Assembly: GCA_036897625.1 (NCBI GenBank)
Contig: JAYMTA010000744.1
Span: 1-24,727, forward strand
Source: Pelargonium cotyledonis
Taxonomy: Eukaryota > Streptophyta > Magnoliopsida > Geraniales > Geraniaceae
Length of the DNA: 24,727 nt
Direction: 5' to 3'
In this document: positions 1-12,111 of the stretch, piece by piece
Position numbering within the stretch: position 1 is the stretch's first letter
Layout of the letters: the number at the start of each line of letters is the position of its first letter
Position numbers and translations under genes: made by a program
The notes under the pieces: generated by a model
Databases searched by the model: none
The model's input: the letters and a program-made list of their open reading frames with translations, nothing else
What the model was told of the DNA's origin: nothing

Positions 1-857
1 TATATATATATAAGTGTGTAGGACAAATAAAGAGCTGCGTATGCGATGCATAATTCATGCATGTTGTGAGACACACGCATAGTATATATGTATTGGCATG
101 AACCAAAGAAATGAAGAAGAAGAACAGAAACCACTATGTATATACCTTTACAGCATTACAAGCCCTTAGAGAGATGAAGATATAGATAGGGTTCTTTTGC
201 TTCTCCTCAATTAATAAATAATTGATTAAAATTACCAAAGCGTTTGTTTGACTCAAGTCGAAACAAAATACGCTATTAAGATATCTTAAATTAAAGTAAG
301 TTCACGAAAATTGATGAAAATCTTTTGATGAAAAACAGAAGTTCGTGAGTCCATCAAAGAATGCTCAATTACTTCATAGACTTTCTAATGGATCTCCAGC
401 TCCGTCATAAAGCTGCCCATGAGGCCTCTGAACCCCATGGAACAATACATGAAATCATAAAGTCGTTAGAGTTGTGCCCCAAAGGCTTACAAGACCTTGC
501 CCGACGATGACTCAAGCTTGTCCATAGGACATTAGAACACCCGATTCATCGAATCATCGACAAATTTAGGTACTTAATAAAATTATTATGCGAGGTACAA
601 CTAATAGGTAACTTCCCATACTCTCGTACGCGTAACTCTAGACTTGATACGTCTTGGGGCAACCTCCTAGATTTGGTTTTTATTGACCTCTAAAGCCTCA
701 GTGCCTCAAGGGTATTGTGACATTGTCAACATGTGGGCATGCCATCATTAAAGCCTACTTGTCCTTTTCTACAGTTAATCACAGGGTGACGCATCGCCTA
801 CTTAGCAGAATATGATGTAAGATGTGGCTTTCCTCGAAAAAAATGGCACACACATCT
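1..857. other. gene-free flank, no clear feature
   Basis: No supportable gene. The stretch opens with a short TA microsatellite. From about 340 to 830 it is less AT-rich than its surroundings and includes a 40-codon ATG-to-stop frame (388-510, +). I do not recognise that frame and it may be chance or a retroelement scrap. The last 20 bases (838-857) are the left target-site duplication of the insertion that follows. Confidence 0.5.
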
Positions 858-959
858 TTTTTTTTTATTTTTTATTGGCAATATGTACTTATATTCAATG
901 TAAAAGATTACATGAAACAATACATTCAACACTACTAAAGAACGGAAAATTACGACAAC
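858..959 (-). mobile_element. short 5'-truncated LINE-type insertion with target-site duplication
   Basis: A 102-bp insert begins on the + strand with a T-rich run, so it is a poly(A)-tailed element read on the minus strand. It is flanked by a 20-bp direct repeat (838-857 and 960-979) that differs at one base; the shared core is ACACACATCT. A poly(A) tail, a long target-site duplication and only about 100 bp of body are what target-primed reverse transcription leaves when it stops early. The parent family cannot be named from so short a piece. Confidence 0.65.
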
Positions 960-979
960 AAAAAATGGTACACACATCT

Positions 980-3900
980 TGATTTTGTGAGTATGAATAT
1001 CCGCTTAAAGTATAAGGTGTGCATAATTTATTTTGTTCACATTTAAAATTCATTTGTCTCATTCACACACTTTGAGCTGTCATTATTTTTTAGAATTCTC
1101 ATTTGTTATACCTCATTGTGCAATGCAAGAGGTAAAATCTAGTGCATCGTTCAAGTAAAAACTCAATTCAAAAATATTATTCAAGTGTGATCGAAGCCCA
1201 ATTGAGGAACTCTTACAACAATTATAGTGCATACTCGCTCATTTACTAACGGTAATTTAATTTGAATATTTTGGAGTTTTTCAAGTAAAGAACGGGAGCC
1301 TGAAATTGGTGCTAACAGGAAACATTTCACAAAATTCATGTTATTTTTCTTCTCATTGGTGATATCCATGTCTCTTGGTGCTCAGATTTGAGAGCAAAAT
1401 GTCAAGGATAAGATCACAAATAAGGTTTCACATCACATTTGTTGTCTCTCAACAACCTGTTTATTTACAAATAGAAAGCTTAGACATGTTACCCAACATT
1501 ATAAATCAAACATTATGACGAGACGGAATTGATATTTATATACTACATTCAGACCATTTCTCGTAGTACACAATTCAATTACATCAATTTTAAAATCTTG
1601 TAGCATAGCGTACTCAATCAAGAAATATAATGACTCATAGTCTAGTGAGTGAGAGAGCAACACATTTGAATTGAAACACATATAAGTATTAATTCGTGAC
1701 GTATCAATGTTATACTACACAACATTGAAGTGGTTGACATATCTAATTAATTAATTTAATGATAGAGAAAGGAAGGATTAGGACACACTCAAAATAACAC
1801 TTACGTAATCTTGTTCTTCCAATCATTTTCCTTGTTTATTAATTTTATTTAATAGAGCTCTATCTTTCAACCAAAATACCAGTGACATGTAATTTTATTT
1901 TTCCATTTTCAAAGCCGAGAAAAATATATATTGTGCAAGCAATGCATATATGCCATATATCTTGAGAAAACGTGGCTCTTCTATGTCCTAATTTGAAGGG
2001 TCACCTCATCACCTCACCTATAAGTTCTCTTTTTTGACCCTTTCATTTTCCATTATAAAGACCATGACATGTTGTACACAACAACAAAATAAAATGGCCA
2101 TATCATATAATAAATACTACCTAACTGTGTATTGTCTTGTTGAGATCCCAATTCTAAACTACTTTTGTTGATTTCTTTCTTTTTTTCTATATCATTGGGT
2201 TTGATTGATCTAATATAATGGTATGTGTAAAAGAGTTGAGAATTTAAGTTAATGATTTTTTTAAGATTAAGTTGGAATATACAAAGATCTTTTTATTTAT
2301 TATAAATATAATTAGATCTAATTGATTTTAAAATATATTCAATAAAGTATATTTGTGGGTGCAGAAGACGGATGAGTTTTTTTTTTCTTTTAAGGGAAGA
2401 TGGTTGAGTTTAAAACTATTGATCATGCGTTTTAATATTATTGTTTATTTTATTACATTAATATTGAACTTTAAATCGAACATGTATAACATAATGTCTT
2501 ATTGTGGTATTCAAATTATTCATTTAATTTTAAACTGGTTCTTAATTTAGTTTTTGTTCTAATTTAGCCTCTATCCCCATCATATTAGGTTAATTTAGCA
2601 ACACAGTTACAAATCCGATCGACAAATTTGATGTAAATGTACGTAGTCGAGAGACTAAATTAGAGCATAAATCAAATTTAACTATCGGAACAAAATTAAT
2701 GGATAATTTGAGAATTGAAAAAAAATAATAATTCAAATTAATATTATTTTGATAAGTGAAATATATAGATTAGATAAAACATCAAATTAATGTTGCATGT
2801 AACTCTAGAGCTAGCCATCTGTTTCTCATAAAAGGGAATTGGATTGTGACACTAAAGCTGCTTTCCTAAGCTTTTATATAATTCAAAACCATTTGTGAGA
2901 TTAGTTGGGAGCTACCACTCCCACTTACACACCCAAACAAGTTCATCATTTAAATTAAGAATTAACTAAAAGTGAACATATAAATAAAAGATGGGTTGAA
3001 TTGAATTAAAACTTACTTGATTAACTATGATCCAATGAGATATATCTAGGCAGGTGTTTCAAATTGGAAAATTTTGTCACACAAATTTTCTCTTCTGATA
3101 TGAAAATATAAAAAAACAATGAAGGCTAGCTAGGGTTTTGAAGGTATGGTGCCTCAGAAAGTAAAGACAATGCAAATAAAAATTCATATGAAAGAATTAA
3201 TAATTAGCATAAAAGTTCATATTGTTCCTATTCACTTTGAAGAGATCACATGTATGTAGAAGCTGCTGTCTATCAATCTGCATGAATCAATCATATATAT
3301 ATATATGATAACATTATTTAAATCAAGCCCTACTTTTGTATTCTATCATATAGTATAATAATAGATGTCAAAATAAACGATACTAGCTAAATATTAGGTT
3401 CTAAACCATATGATTCCCTAATAGAGTTGCGGATCTTTTAGCCAACTTTTGTTTTAATACTTCAACTCGTTTAAGTTTGTTTCATATGTATCATTTTGTG
3501 GTTGCGGATGTGTTTTTATTGGATGATTATACTATTATTATAAATTCTGTAAACTTTGATCGATTGTCTTTTTAATATTATGACTTGTTCGAGAGAGTAA
3601 AACATCTAAAATAGAAAAAACGGGGCGCACGGATCTCTAAGAGATTGGAATTTTTAGGTTTTGTCCTGAAATTAATGAGGTATTTATGAATATTGGGATT
3701 GTAGTAGAAGCTGAGATTGTAAGGAGAGTGATGATGAGGTGGAGGCATGGAGTCAACTTGGTGAATCATTTTTATTTTTCATGCATGATGTCTTTTTTTC
3801 TTTTGGGGACAAAAAAGAATGCATATTACATCAAATGTAAGTTAACATAAATGTCTATTTTCTAAATTATGGAAACCATATATTTGCAAAGCTGTATGTG

Positions 3901-4132
3901 AAGATTATAATAGTACTAATACATAGCTAATAATTTATAATACATATTTTCATAGCTCCTATATTAAAAGTACATATCACACATAAATGCCAAGTCTCAT
4001 AATTTCCAGTTTAAAAGGGTTTATATATATATGGTTGTGGGGATTAGTGGGCATCGTTGGTCTGTTTTGGTGCAGTGGGGGACTAGATTGATCTATGTGT
4101 GGTAGTTAGATTTGGGCTTGGAGAATACTATA
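980..4132. other. AT-rich gene-free DNA
   Basis: About 3.1 kb with no recognisable coding region, RNA gene or intact transposon. Open frames are short, lack any family signature and stop often in all frames. A TA microsatellite lies near 3293-3306. Several poly(A) or poly(T) runs occur without matching flanking duplications. Confidence 0.5.
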
Positions 4133-4204
4133 AAATATGGGCTATGAAAATTTAATTAACAAGTATGGGCTTTCATGAGGTTGAAATATGGGCTATGAAA
4201 ATTT
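4133..4204. repeat. 51-bp-spaced direct repeat
   Basis: A 21-bp block at 4133-4153 recurs without mismatch at 4184-4204; its core is ATGGGCTATGAAAAT. A partial third match, TATGGGCTTTCATGA, sits between them near 4164. This is a local tandem duplication in non-coding DNA, with no function visible. Confidence 0.7.
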
Positions 4205-4309
4205 GGGTGACTAAATTTGTATGTGTCAGGCCTTTCTTTCTTTGGACAACTCAAAGTCATTACTGCAAAGCCCAATTATATACTTGTAAACAAAAATAAT
4301 AATAAAGAA

Positions 4310-4437
4310 TTAATTACCCAACGGTTCATGCACTATCAGTAATGGACAGAAATGGTTCCTCTACTTTCAAATGAACAATATAAATTCTTGTACTATCAAA
4401 AACTGAACCCTAATGGTCCTGCTGTAAGGATCCGTCC
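4310..4437. repeat. degenerate two-unit repeat
   Basis: Two diverged units about 66 bp apart share the pattern TGYACTATCA, then about 16-20 bases, then AATGGTYCTSCT. The first begins near 4327 and the second near 4392. The motif resembles dispersed plant repeats that I recognise only in general terms; I cannot assign a family. Confidence 0.4.
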
Positions 4438-4490
4438 AAATAACCTTTGAATTTGCCCACACTTGCCTAAATCGCCAAAGACAGAATGTT

Positions 4491-4677
4491 GTGGCCTTGG
4501 GAGCAATGTCGCGGTCCTAAGCCCTTCTAGCTCAAACTCGTCCAACTCTCTCTTGGTGAATTGTCACGGCCCTGAGAGTGATGTTGCGATCCCAAGCCAT
4601 TACATTCCATCTTATCCAGTTTGAAAGCACTCAACTCCCTCCTGGCGTCATGCCACGACTTTGGGAGGTCATATTGT
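4491..4677. repeat. degenerate tandem repeat, two to three units
   Basis: Related units start at about 4491, 4565 and 4653 (spacing 74 and 88 bp). Each opens with a variant of CACGGCCTTGGGAG, and the first two continue into a variant of ATGTCGCGGTCCTAAGCC. The third unit is truncated after about 25 bases. The block is more GC-rich than its surroundings. There is no open frame through it. Confidence 0.5.
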
Positions 4678-4689
4678 TATAGGTAACGT

Positions 4690-6105
4690 GATCTTAACAA
4701 TTCCCCCAAGCGCGGAGTGTGTTGATTTGATTATTTATGACTTGGGCATATGTTTGCCCTTGAAAAGCATTACTCTCAAGTGACCTCACGACTACTTTTG
4801 AGATTGTGCCTTAAGGTTAAGTTTGGAGGTGTGCCAGAGAGTTGTGAATATTGAGACCTCGCTCTTGATGTCTTTTTCCATCAGGATACTCTAAGGTGTA
4901 GCTTTGAGAATAAGATCTTTAATTTCCGAGAATACTAATCGGAGCAACAGAAACGAAATAGATTCGAGCAATGATGTGAGATGCATGTAGGAGTAAGGCA
5001 AACGAACAGACAGAGGACAAAGTGTACGACTTGCATCAATGGAGCAAGACTAGCTTCCTTAAACGCCTCAGGATGAGTTCCAGGGACATACAGTAAGAAG
5101 CTTTTGGGGGCAGCTACCCTAGTGGATTTTTTTATTTATTAAAATACTTAATATTTTTCTTATAATTTTTTTGAATATGTGTAATTAGATAAAAATTTAA
5201 CATTTGCCTCCACAGCTTTTTTGAATTTTAATTTGATTGTTTGATAAATTTTCGTTCATGTTATTTGCCCTCACAAACTAATAACTCTAGATTCGTCATT
5301 GGTTTCAATTATCGACTCATGCGTCAACCCAATTTTGTTCGAACTCTTTTTAATACAGAAGTGGCATTTTGGGACACGTGTCAATTTTGCATTTGTCAAA
5401 TTAACCAAGTCAATTATCTAGAAACATCAACCTCATATTGCAATAAATATTGTAGTTTTACTTTTAGTCAATATTATGACACTTTGATATGAATTATGAA
5501 GCCAATTGACCCAAGAGTAGTGACACAGTTGGCCACACATGTTGCGTGAGTGAGAAGAGCGCTTGTGTTTGATCTCTGCTCAACACATTCATGAGAAGAG
5601 ATAAAAGTTTTAACTGTGAACAAATCTCGAATGAGGATTAGTCTAAATGTCCTAAAATGACTGTCAATCTCGAGTGTGTGGGCTCGCTTAGGAATCTCAT
5701 TGTATAAACCGAAAAAAACCTTCAATTCATTTTATTTTTCAAATAAATTTAAATCTTCTATGCAATCCGGAAAACAAGTTTCATTCATTTTGAAAAAAAT
5801 AGTGTTGCTTTTAGGTTAGTTTCATATCTAAAGATAGGTCAGCCTCCATTTAGTCCAGCTAAAAATAGTTTCCATGTTAAGTTCTCATCTAACACCTATG
5901 TTCTTCATATTCGGCTGAAAATGAATGCTATATTGACTCCTTCAATATACATTATGACATTGTTTCCACCTGGCTCTCCAATTTGTCAGCAACCTTAGCA
6001 TATCACATAAAAGAGCCACCCCCAAACTTTTAGTGGTTGATATGCATTTGAATCAAGATATCATGTCATTTTATGAATTAACACATTTTATGAATTAACA
6101 CTTAT
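4690..6105. repeat. copy A of an old ~1.4-kb tandem duplication
   Basis: Blocks of this segment recur in the same order at about 6330-7510. Anchors include TTTTGTTCGAACT (near 5333 and 6692), ATTGTAGTTTTA (near 5449 and 6759), ATGCAATCCG (near 5760 and 7132), CACCTATGTTCTTCA (5893 and 7339) and ATGAATTAACA near the end. The offset grows from about 1.31-1.36 to 1.45 kb, so indels have accumulated. A 17-bp unit (ATTTTATGAATTAACAC) is tandemly doubled near 6069-6102. Neither copy has a conserved frame. Confidence 0.55.
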
Positions 6106-6329
6106 TCATTCAAAATGCGTAATTTTAAGATGATTATCAAAATTATGATTTTCGACCATACACTAGATATTATGATATATATAATAAATTTCATGATTGA
6201 TTTGATATATCGACCCGTGATTGGATGCTGAAGATAAATGATATATTCTGAGTTCACGTTGGCCTCTTACGCGTTTTCTTCTTCTTTAATTTTGATACTT
6301 GTTGAAACCTGTATTTGTCTTTTCATTAT

Positions 6330-7510
6330 ACTGGAGGATGACTTGAGCTCCTAAGAGTGTCTACCATCTTGTCATGACGTTATACGTACACTTGTGTGGT
6401 TGAGGCAACATCGTCTTCAAATTTCACCTGGACACGAGGTGCTTGGGCTGGACTTTTCTTGACTTAGATGTAAGTTTTCTCTTGAAACGAGGGTGACCTC
6501 AAGACTATGCTTAAAGTGTGCTTTGACATAAAGATTTCGAAGGTGTTCTTTTTAGATGGGGAGTCTTGTTAGAGACGTAAGTTGCAAAACAAATTTGAGC
6601 AATGACCCTCCTTGATGCGACATTTGCAGAGTGAGAGCCTACCCTAGCACCTTTGGTGGGTTTCACAAATCAACTCGTTCATTAACCAGATTTTGTTCGA
6701 ACTTAATTAGTGAAAATTTTCCCCTAGCATCAACCTAATATTACAATTTACAATAATATTGTAGTTTTAGCCACTATTAGCTATAGATGCGAGAGAATAC
6801 ATTCATATGAAATATATCTTAAGATTGCGTTTGAAACATGAATTTGATTTGAAAATTATCATATGAAATTTTGGATTTGATAGGTTGTATTTCAAATACA
6901 AATATAACATTTGTGAAGTTATAAAATTTCAAATGACGAGATAATAACCATAATTTGAAATATCATGTTGTTTGCATGTTTTGAATGTTATTAAATTTGA
7001 CTAAAGTTTAAATTTAAATTCTTGAAATTTGAAAACAATTTGTTGGACTCTAATCTAACATTTTAAAATGAAATGTTAGTTCTAAAACACACTAGTTTAT
7101 TTATTTTTCAAATGTATTTAATATCGTTTTATGCAATCCGACAAAACAATGAAACAAATTTCACTCATTTAGAATTTATCATACAACGTTTTAAATTCTT
7201 ATTTGAAAAATAGCGTTGTTGGTTATGTTAGTTATCCATATATATGTAATTAAAGATATGTCATCTATATAGTGTTTTGAATTCGCATATTATCTATCTG
7301 CATATATGGTACAGCTTCCACGTAAGCTTTCATTTTCACACCTATGTTCTTCAGTTCGGCTAGAAATTAATGAATGCCAGCTTCAATCCTTTAATTTACT
7401 TAATGACATTAATTCCACGTGGCTCCAATTTGTTGCAACTCAGCCAGATATTTAGTGATTGATAATAAGTCAAAACAAGATAAGACATCTCATGAATTAA
7501 CAATATTTCA
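6330..7510. repeat. copy B of the ~1.4-kb tandem duplication
   Basis: Diverged partner of 4690-6105 in direct orientation, with collinear anchors. The copies are far too diverged to be recent. They could be a duplicated non-coding segment or two worn long terminal repeats with almost no internal region left. I see no TG...CA ends, primer-binding site or polypurine tract, so I leave the origin open. The outer edges are approximate. Confidence 0.5.
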
Positions 7511-7610
7511 ATAATGAGTTTACAGTCAGATCGAACGATAATAACTTATTTAGAATTCAATAATTTTTTTATTTTACTTAAACTTAATGTTATTATTAAC
7601 CAATAACTCG

Positions 7611-8112
7611 GAGCTTCACCTTTGGCATTGTCCAGAGATGTTGTAGTACAAGCAACGCACAATTTTCAGTTCAGATTTAGGTCATATTAGTAGTACTTTA
7701 ATTTTTAGTTTATTTCTTTAGTGGTTTTGTCTTTCTTTGTTGGAAGTTTGTTTATGCGTATTTTTTTGTTGTTTAGGTATGTCTATCCCTCGTTAGAAGT
7801 ATGTATTCCCTTGTTGGAAGTGATTGCTACGGTGATTCACTGTCCGATACAGATAGTGAAGTCTGGGATAGCCTTGGCGGGTCTCCCGTTAGATACTGGG
7901 ATGTCAAGATTGATTTGGTATCTTGGAAGGTTTTGGTTGTTCTTGAGACCGATATTGTCTCAAATGGGTTAGAAATCGGTGATGTATGGGTTAGGGCTTG
8001 CTTTGGTTTGTACGTCTTTGTCTGGTTTAGTTTGAGTATATGTTAGAGTTTCTAATGTGTATACAATCTCTGAATATTAATAAAAGTTCGTTTTTTCCCG
8101 TTAAAAAAAAAA
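7611..8112 (+). mobile_element. 5'-truncated LINE tail with target-site duplication
   Basis: About 500 bp ending in a run of 12 A residues (8103-8114), preceded by AATAAA (8079-8084). It is flanked by an exact 13-bp duplication, AACCAATAACTCG, at 7598-7610 and 8113-8125. The body (TTTGTCTGGTTTAG-type, T- and G-rich) resembles the 3' region of plant L1-like elements downstream of the reverse transcriptase. No protein-coding part is retained: the insert starts with short frames and stops. The two overlapping 80-codon frames inside are not genes in my view. Confidence 0.7.
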
Positions 8113-8146
8113 AACCAATAACTCGAATGAGAATAGATCTCTCTTT

Positions 8147-8655
8147 GTATACTAGTAATGCTAAACAAAATATATATGTAAAATGATTTGTCAGCTAATG
8201 AGACATACATGACGTAACAATTATTTTATTAATGACATAGTTAATCATAATATGTCACGCGTACAATATGTTTTATAGATCGAGTGCTCAGTTCTAAAAA
8301 TTTATAGGATGGTATTGATATTATATATGTTGGGTTGTTACTAGTTGAAACTAAATTTTGAACTAAAAAATATGAAATATATAATTGTCACGTCTCTTTG
8401 TACAAGATTGAAGACATTTAGCATTTTACACACACTATGTATATATGTATAAAGAGCAATGGTATATATATGCTCCAAAATATTGTAAAAAACTATTTGT
8501 ACAAAATGATGTGTCAATTGTTAAGATATGACACAATACATATTCTAACCATGACTTGAACGAATCAAAATATGCCAAATATACAATATGTCGTATAAAC
8601 CAGACTCTCCGCGCCAAAAATTCAGGGTGTTCGTATCATTATGTCGGGTTATAAT
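8147..8655. repeat. diverged direct repeat, two units of ~200 bp
   Basis: The segment at about 8147-8345 is echoed at about 8455-8660. Shared landmarks in order are AAAATGAT.TGTCA, a run like ATGACACAAT or ATGTCACGCG, ACAATATGT.TATA, AAAAATT, and ATGTTGGGTT or ATGTCGGGTT. Divergence is high and edges are approximate. No coding capacity is evident. Confidence 0.4.
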
Positions 8656-10660
8656 TATATTAAACTTTTTTTTATACGATAATTATTTTAAACTTAATAT
8701 CAAACAAAAAAATCAAGAAATTGTTTAGCCACATCAAAATTAAAATGTACAAAATTTGGAAGAAAAAAAAACTATTTTTCAAGTATAAAATATCCCGAAT
8801 GATAAAAGAAAAAATGGCTTGATTTTGGACCATACAAAATAGATATTAGGAGATAATAAATCTTTATACGGGGACAATTAACACTGATAAATATAGGATA
8901 TTAAGAGTACTAGTTGTGTAGACATAGATAATGTATAAATTACACTAAAGCTTCAACTTGCTAGCAAAGAACCTACACATACATGTCAATATCTATAAGC
9001 CAACTTGCTCCAAGATGTTGCAAAATTCTGCAAAAAATTTAGCAGTTGAAATGAGAAAAATTGTAGAATGAATCCACATTATGCAAGTTTCAAACTTTGA
9101 ATAACACAATAACTACATACCTGCATGGCATGAACACATATATCAGATTAATCATTATATGGAATTTGGTTCATCATATTGAATATGGCTTGATGGGTAG
9201 TGAAGTATCACATGTACAAGTCAGATCCTACTTACTAGTGATTGCTGACTTAGTTATAAACTTAAATTGATTATTAGTACAAATCAAAATAATATAAGAT
9301 GTCAAGTTGATGAAATTAAATAATATAGAAATTTCAGTGATCTTATAGAACAGTGTAATAATATAATTCTCAATGACAGTATGGGAGCTGCTAGCCATTA
9401 ACTTTTGATATATTCTCTACCCATTAACTTTATAACATACATTACTTTCAAAAAAAAAAAAAACATTCAGATAGTTGAAGAACTCTTAATTGTGTCATAT
9501 GAATAATATTATATTCTTGCATGCATTGTCATCATGTTTTCACTATGACCAAATTAAATGTAATGCTGAATTAACTATTTTTATCTGCTAATTGCTGTAA
9601 TTAAGTTAGTGGTGACCTACTTTGTGTGAAGCTCAGCCACACAATCTCACACTAGGTGTTGTTGGAATTTTTTCAGTAATTTTCTTGTATTAAACTTGTT
9701 CGTTCTGTACTTTTTTTCAGCCACAAGTTGTGTAGTTCTCTGTGGTTGAATGGAAATAAGGAAGAGGAAGAGAAGGAGAAGAATAATATTACATAATTAA
9801 TCATCTGTTTCAGATCTTGGACTTTAGTTTCTTTGTTTATTGATATATTTAATGTTATATTTTAGGTAAGCATATTTTTAATGTGATCATTTGGTTACTA
9901 ATGAAAAAGATTCCTTTACAAAGGTTAAAGATTGCATAAAAGGTATCAGTAGCTTCATCATTCTTCCACTATCTGACAAACAAAATGAAATAAAATTGTT
10001 TGAACTCTATGACCAAATAAAGTTGGTCGGTTCATGTATATGGTAAAAAATTGAAAAAATAAATAAGTTGTCTTAAATTTTATGTATAAGATGACGTGTG
10101 GAACTGACGTAGATTAAGATAAGTTTATTTAACGAGGATATAATTTTATTAAATCTCACTCATATATACTCGCTCAAATAAATTTATAGAGTAAAACGAT
10201 CCATTTGAATTCAGAATTAGACTCTCATTACTCGTATGTACATGAGAGAAAAAATCTTACTCAAACTTAAGTAGCGAAAACTCGGTCATAATAATTAGGT
10301 GATGTCATGAACCTCATAAATTAACATATCTAATTATACGCATCCACTTATTTTATATTTTGGCCTATGATAATCTCTCTCTCTCTCTCAAATTAATAAT
10401 AAAACAATTAAAGTTTCGTGCCTAGTTAATTTTCATTATTTTGTTTACTAATAGCCATGTAGTATTATTTGAAAAGATATTCTAACTTAATTAGTTACTA
10501 GTAAATACAAATTATCTCTCCATCGTTCCAAATAAACTGTTTTGACCTTCTTGAAATATTCAAATCAATTTTAGTATTATTTGACTTTCTTGTGTACGTA
10601 CCCTTACCATACTAAATTATTATACCAAACATATATACATATATAGAGTAAATGGAATAT
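8656..10660. other. AT-rich gene-free DNA
   Basis: About 2 kb in which I see no gene. It includes an A run at 9451-9464 without a detectable target-site duplication, a CT microsatellite at about 10375-10390 and a purine-rich patch near 9757-9782. A segment near 10510 starting TCTCTCCATCGTTCCAAAT looks like a worn Tc1/mariner-type MITE end, but I cannot find the matching other end. Confidence 0.45.
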
Positions 10661-10837
10661 GAGCCACGCAAATTTTGGTTTAGGCGAAGTCAAGCCGATG
10701 ACACCTCATTACTTTTCACTTATACACACCCAAGTGATTTGGTGGGAGCTGAGTGATCCTCTCGGATCCAAGTATTTTAATGAGGTGTCACCACCTCATT
10801 AGTAGCTTAGCCTAAACCAAAAATTAATTGGCTTAGC
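10661..10837. mobile_element. foldback MITE-like element, copy 1
   Basis: The two ends are imperfect inverted repeats of about 60 bp. The left arm runs AATTTTGGTTTAGGC (from 10671) to GATGACACCTCATTA (10698-10712). The right arm carries TAATGAGGTGTCA (10778-10790), CCTAAACCAAAAATT (10811-10825) and GGCTTAGCC. The loop holds CCCAAGTGATTTGGTGGGAGC. There is no coding capacity. Long terminal inverted repeats around a short non-coding core fit a foldback MITE. The target-site duplication is unclear, so the superfamily is unassigned. A related copy lies at 15993-16110. Confidence 0.6.
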
Positions 10838-12098
10838 CTCCCCTTTCCCTATATATATATAACATTTTTGTGGGTCGGTCTAATTGTCAACACTCATGCT
10901 TATTCAAAAGATAATGCAATAGTATTCGTGCAATATAAAAAAAAAATACAAATCAAGCATGCTCGTTGATTAGATAAGTTGAACAATCATACAAGAAAAG
11001 TAAAAAGTTATGTTGTTTACACTCATATACAGAAACTTCACCTCGAGAATGAATGCACGTTTCTCTAATTCTCAAAACTTTTTGGACGTTGACATGATTG
11101 TTTAATTGTTTTGTGAACGCTCGTTCAAGTTTTATTTGCCTTGAATTCATCATCATAGATTTGGTTGATCTTCTATCAATCTCCATACATGCACAACAAT
11201 CTCTCACTTGATCAAGACTTGCCAACCAAGCTACAATCTTCACAAAGTGTAATTGCCTTCATTCAACTAACTATCAAGGTCAAACAAATTTATGCAAGGC
11301 TTCAACTTATCAAGCATTACCACCTATTTATCAGATGGAATAAAAAAAACCATTAACACCTTGAGTGATCTCTTAAAATAAAATTTTAAGTGATCTTTTA
11401 ATTGAGAACAAGATGAGCAATAAAAAAAAAATTAACAATCAATCAATGAAAAATATGATACACAATGCGTCCATGGCTTGCACTTGACATATTCTATTGC
11501 TTATCAAAGTTACAATACTTGATTCGTACACACATTGTAACTTGTATTTGCACTCCTCAAACATATTATGATAAACTATTTTATACCTATGTCTAAAACA
11601 CACAAAATAAGAAAATGAAATTGACAAACTATTGTTATGACACATGACCGTTCGTACGATGCAAAAATGACCTGAATTGAGCACGTTCAAATGAGTTGAA
11701 CGGTCGTTCAAACCGAAACAATTGGAAAAGAACGCAACAATCTCCATAAGGAAATAGCAAGAGGCATTACAAGTTAACTGAATACCTAACTTCACATTAA
11801 ATGGTAATCAAAAGAAAGAGGAATAGTAATAAATAACGGTCACATTTTCAAATAAAGTGTGGTTGAACAATGGAATACAGGGCATACTATAAACTTTACA
11901 GTAGAGTTTCTGCTTTTTAGCCCTAGTAATTTATTACCACTCATCACATAACCTAAACTGTGTACTACCAATCCCAACAGTACCAATTTGGTTGGCTACT
12001 TATTTTATCTTCTTAGTATCAATTTGTTCAACAAGCTCTTAATTATTATTTAATTAGTTCATTGCTAGGGTTTTCAAGTCCAATACTTGAGATTCCTG
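10838..12098. other. gene-free DNA upstream of ALMT
   Basis: Distal upstream region of the ALMT gene. Open frames of up to 118 codons on both strands here (for example 11439-11795, minus) show no family signature, no plausible splice context and repeated out-of-frame overlap. I treat them as chance. No transposon boundary was found apart from the SINE that follows. Confidence 0.45.
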
Positions 12099-12111
12099 AA
12101 TGATCCCTATT

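Noticed and set aside
5241-5725. 83-codon frames on both strands
   Set aside because: They lie in the degenerate tandem duplication, and the matching frames are not kept in the other copy.
7721-8046. Two overlapping ~80-codon frames as genes
   Set aside because: Both lie in the LINE 3' tail and overlap in different frames with no recognisable domain.
9451-9464. Poly(A) run as a retrotransposon tail
   Set aside because: No flanking direct repeat and no recognisable body upstream.
11439-11795. 118-codon minus-strand frame
   Set aside because: No domain, signal peptide or homologous signature recognised, and the composition is like the surrounding non-coding DNA.
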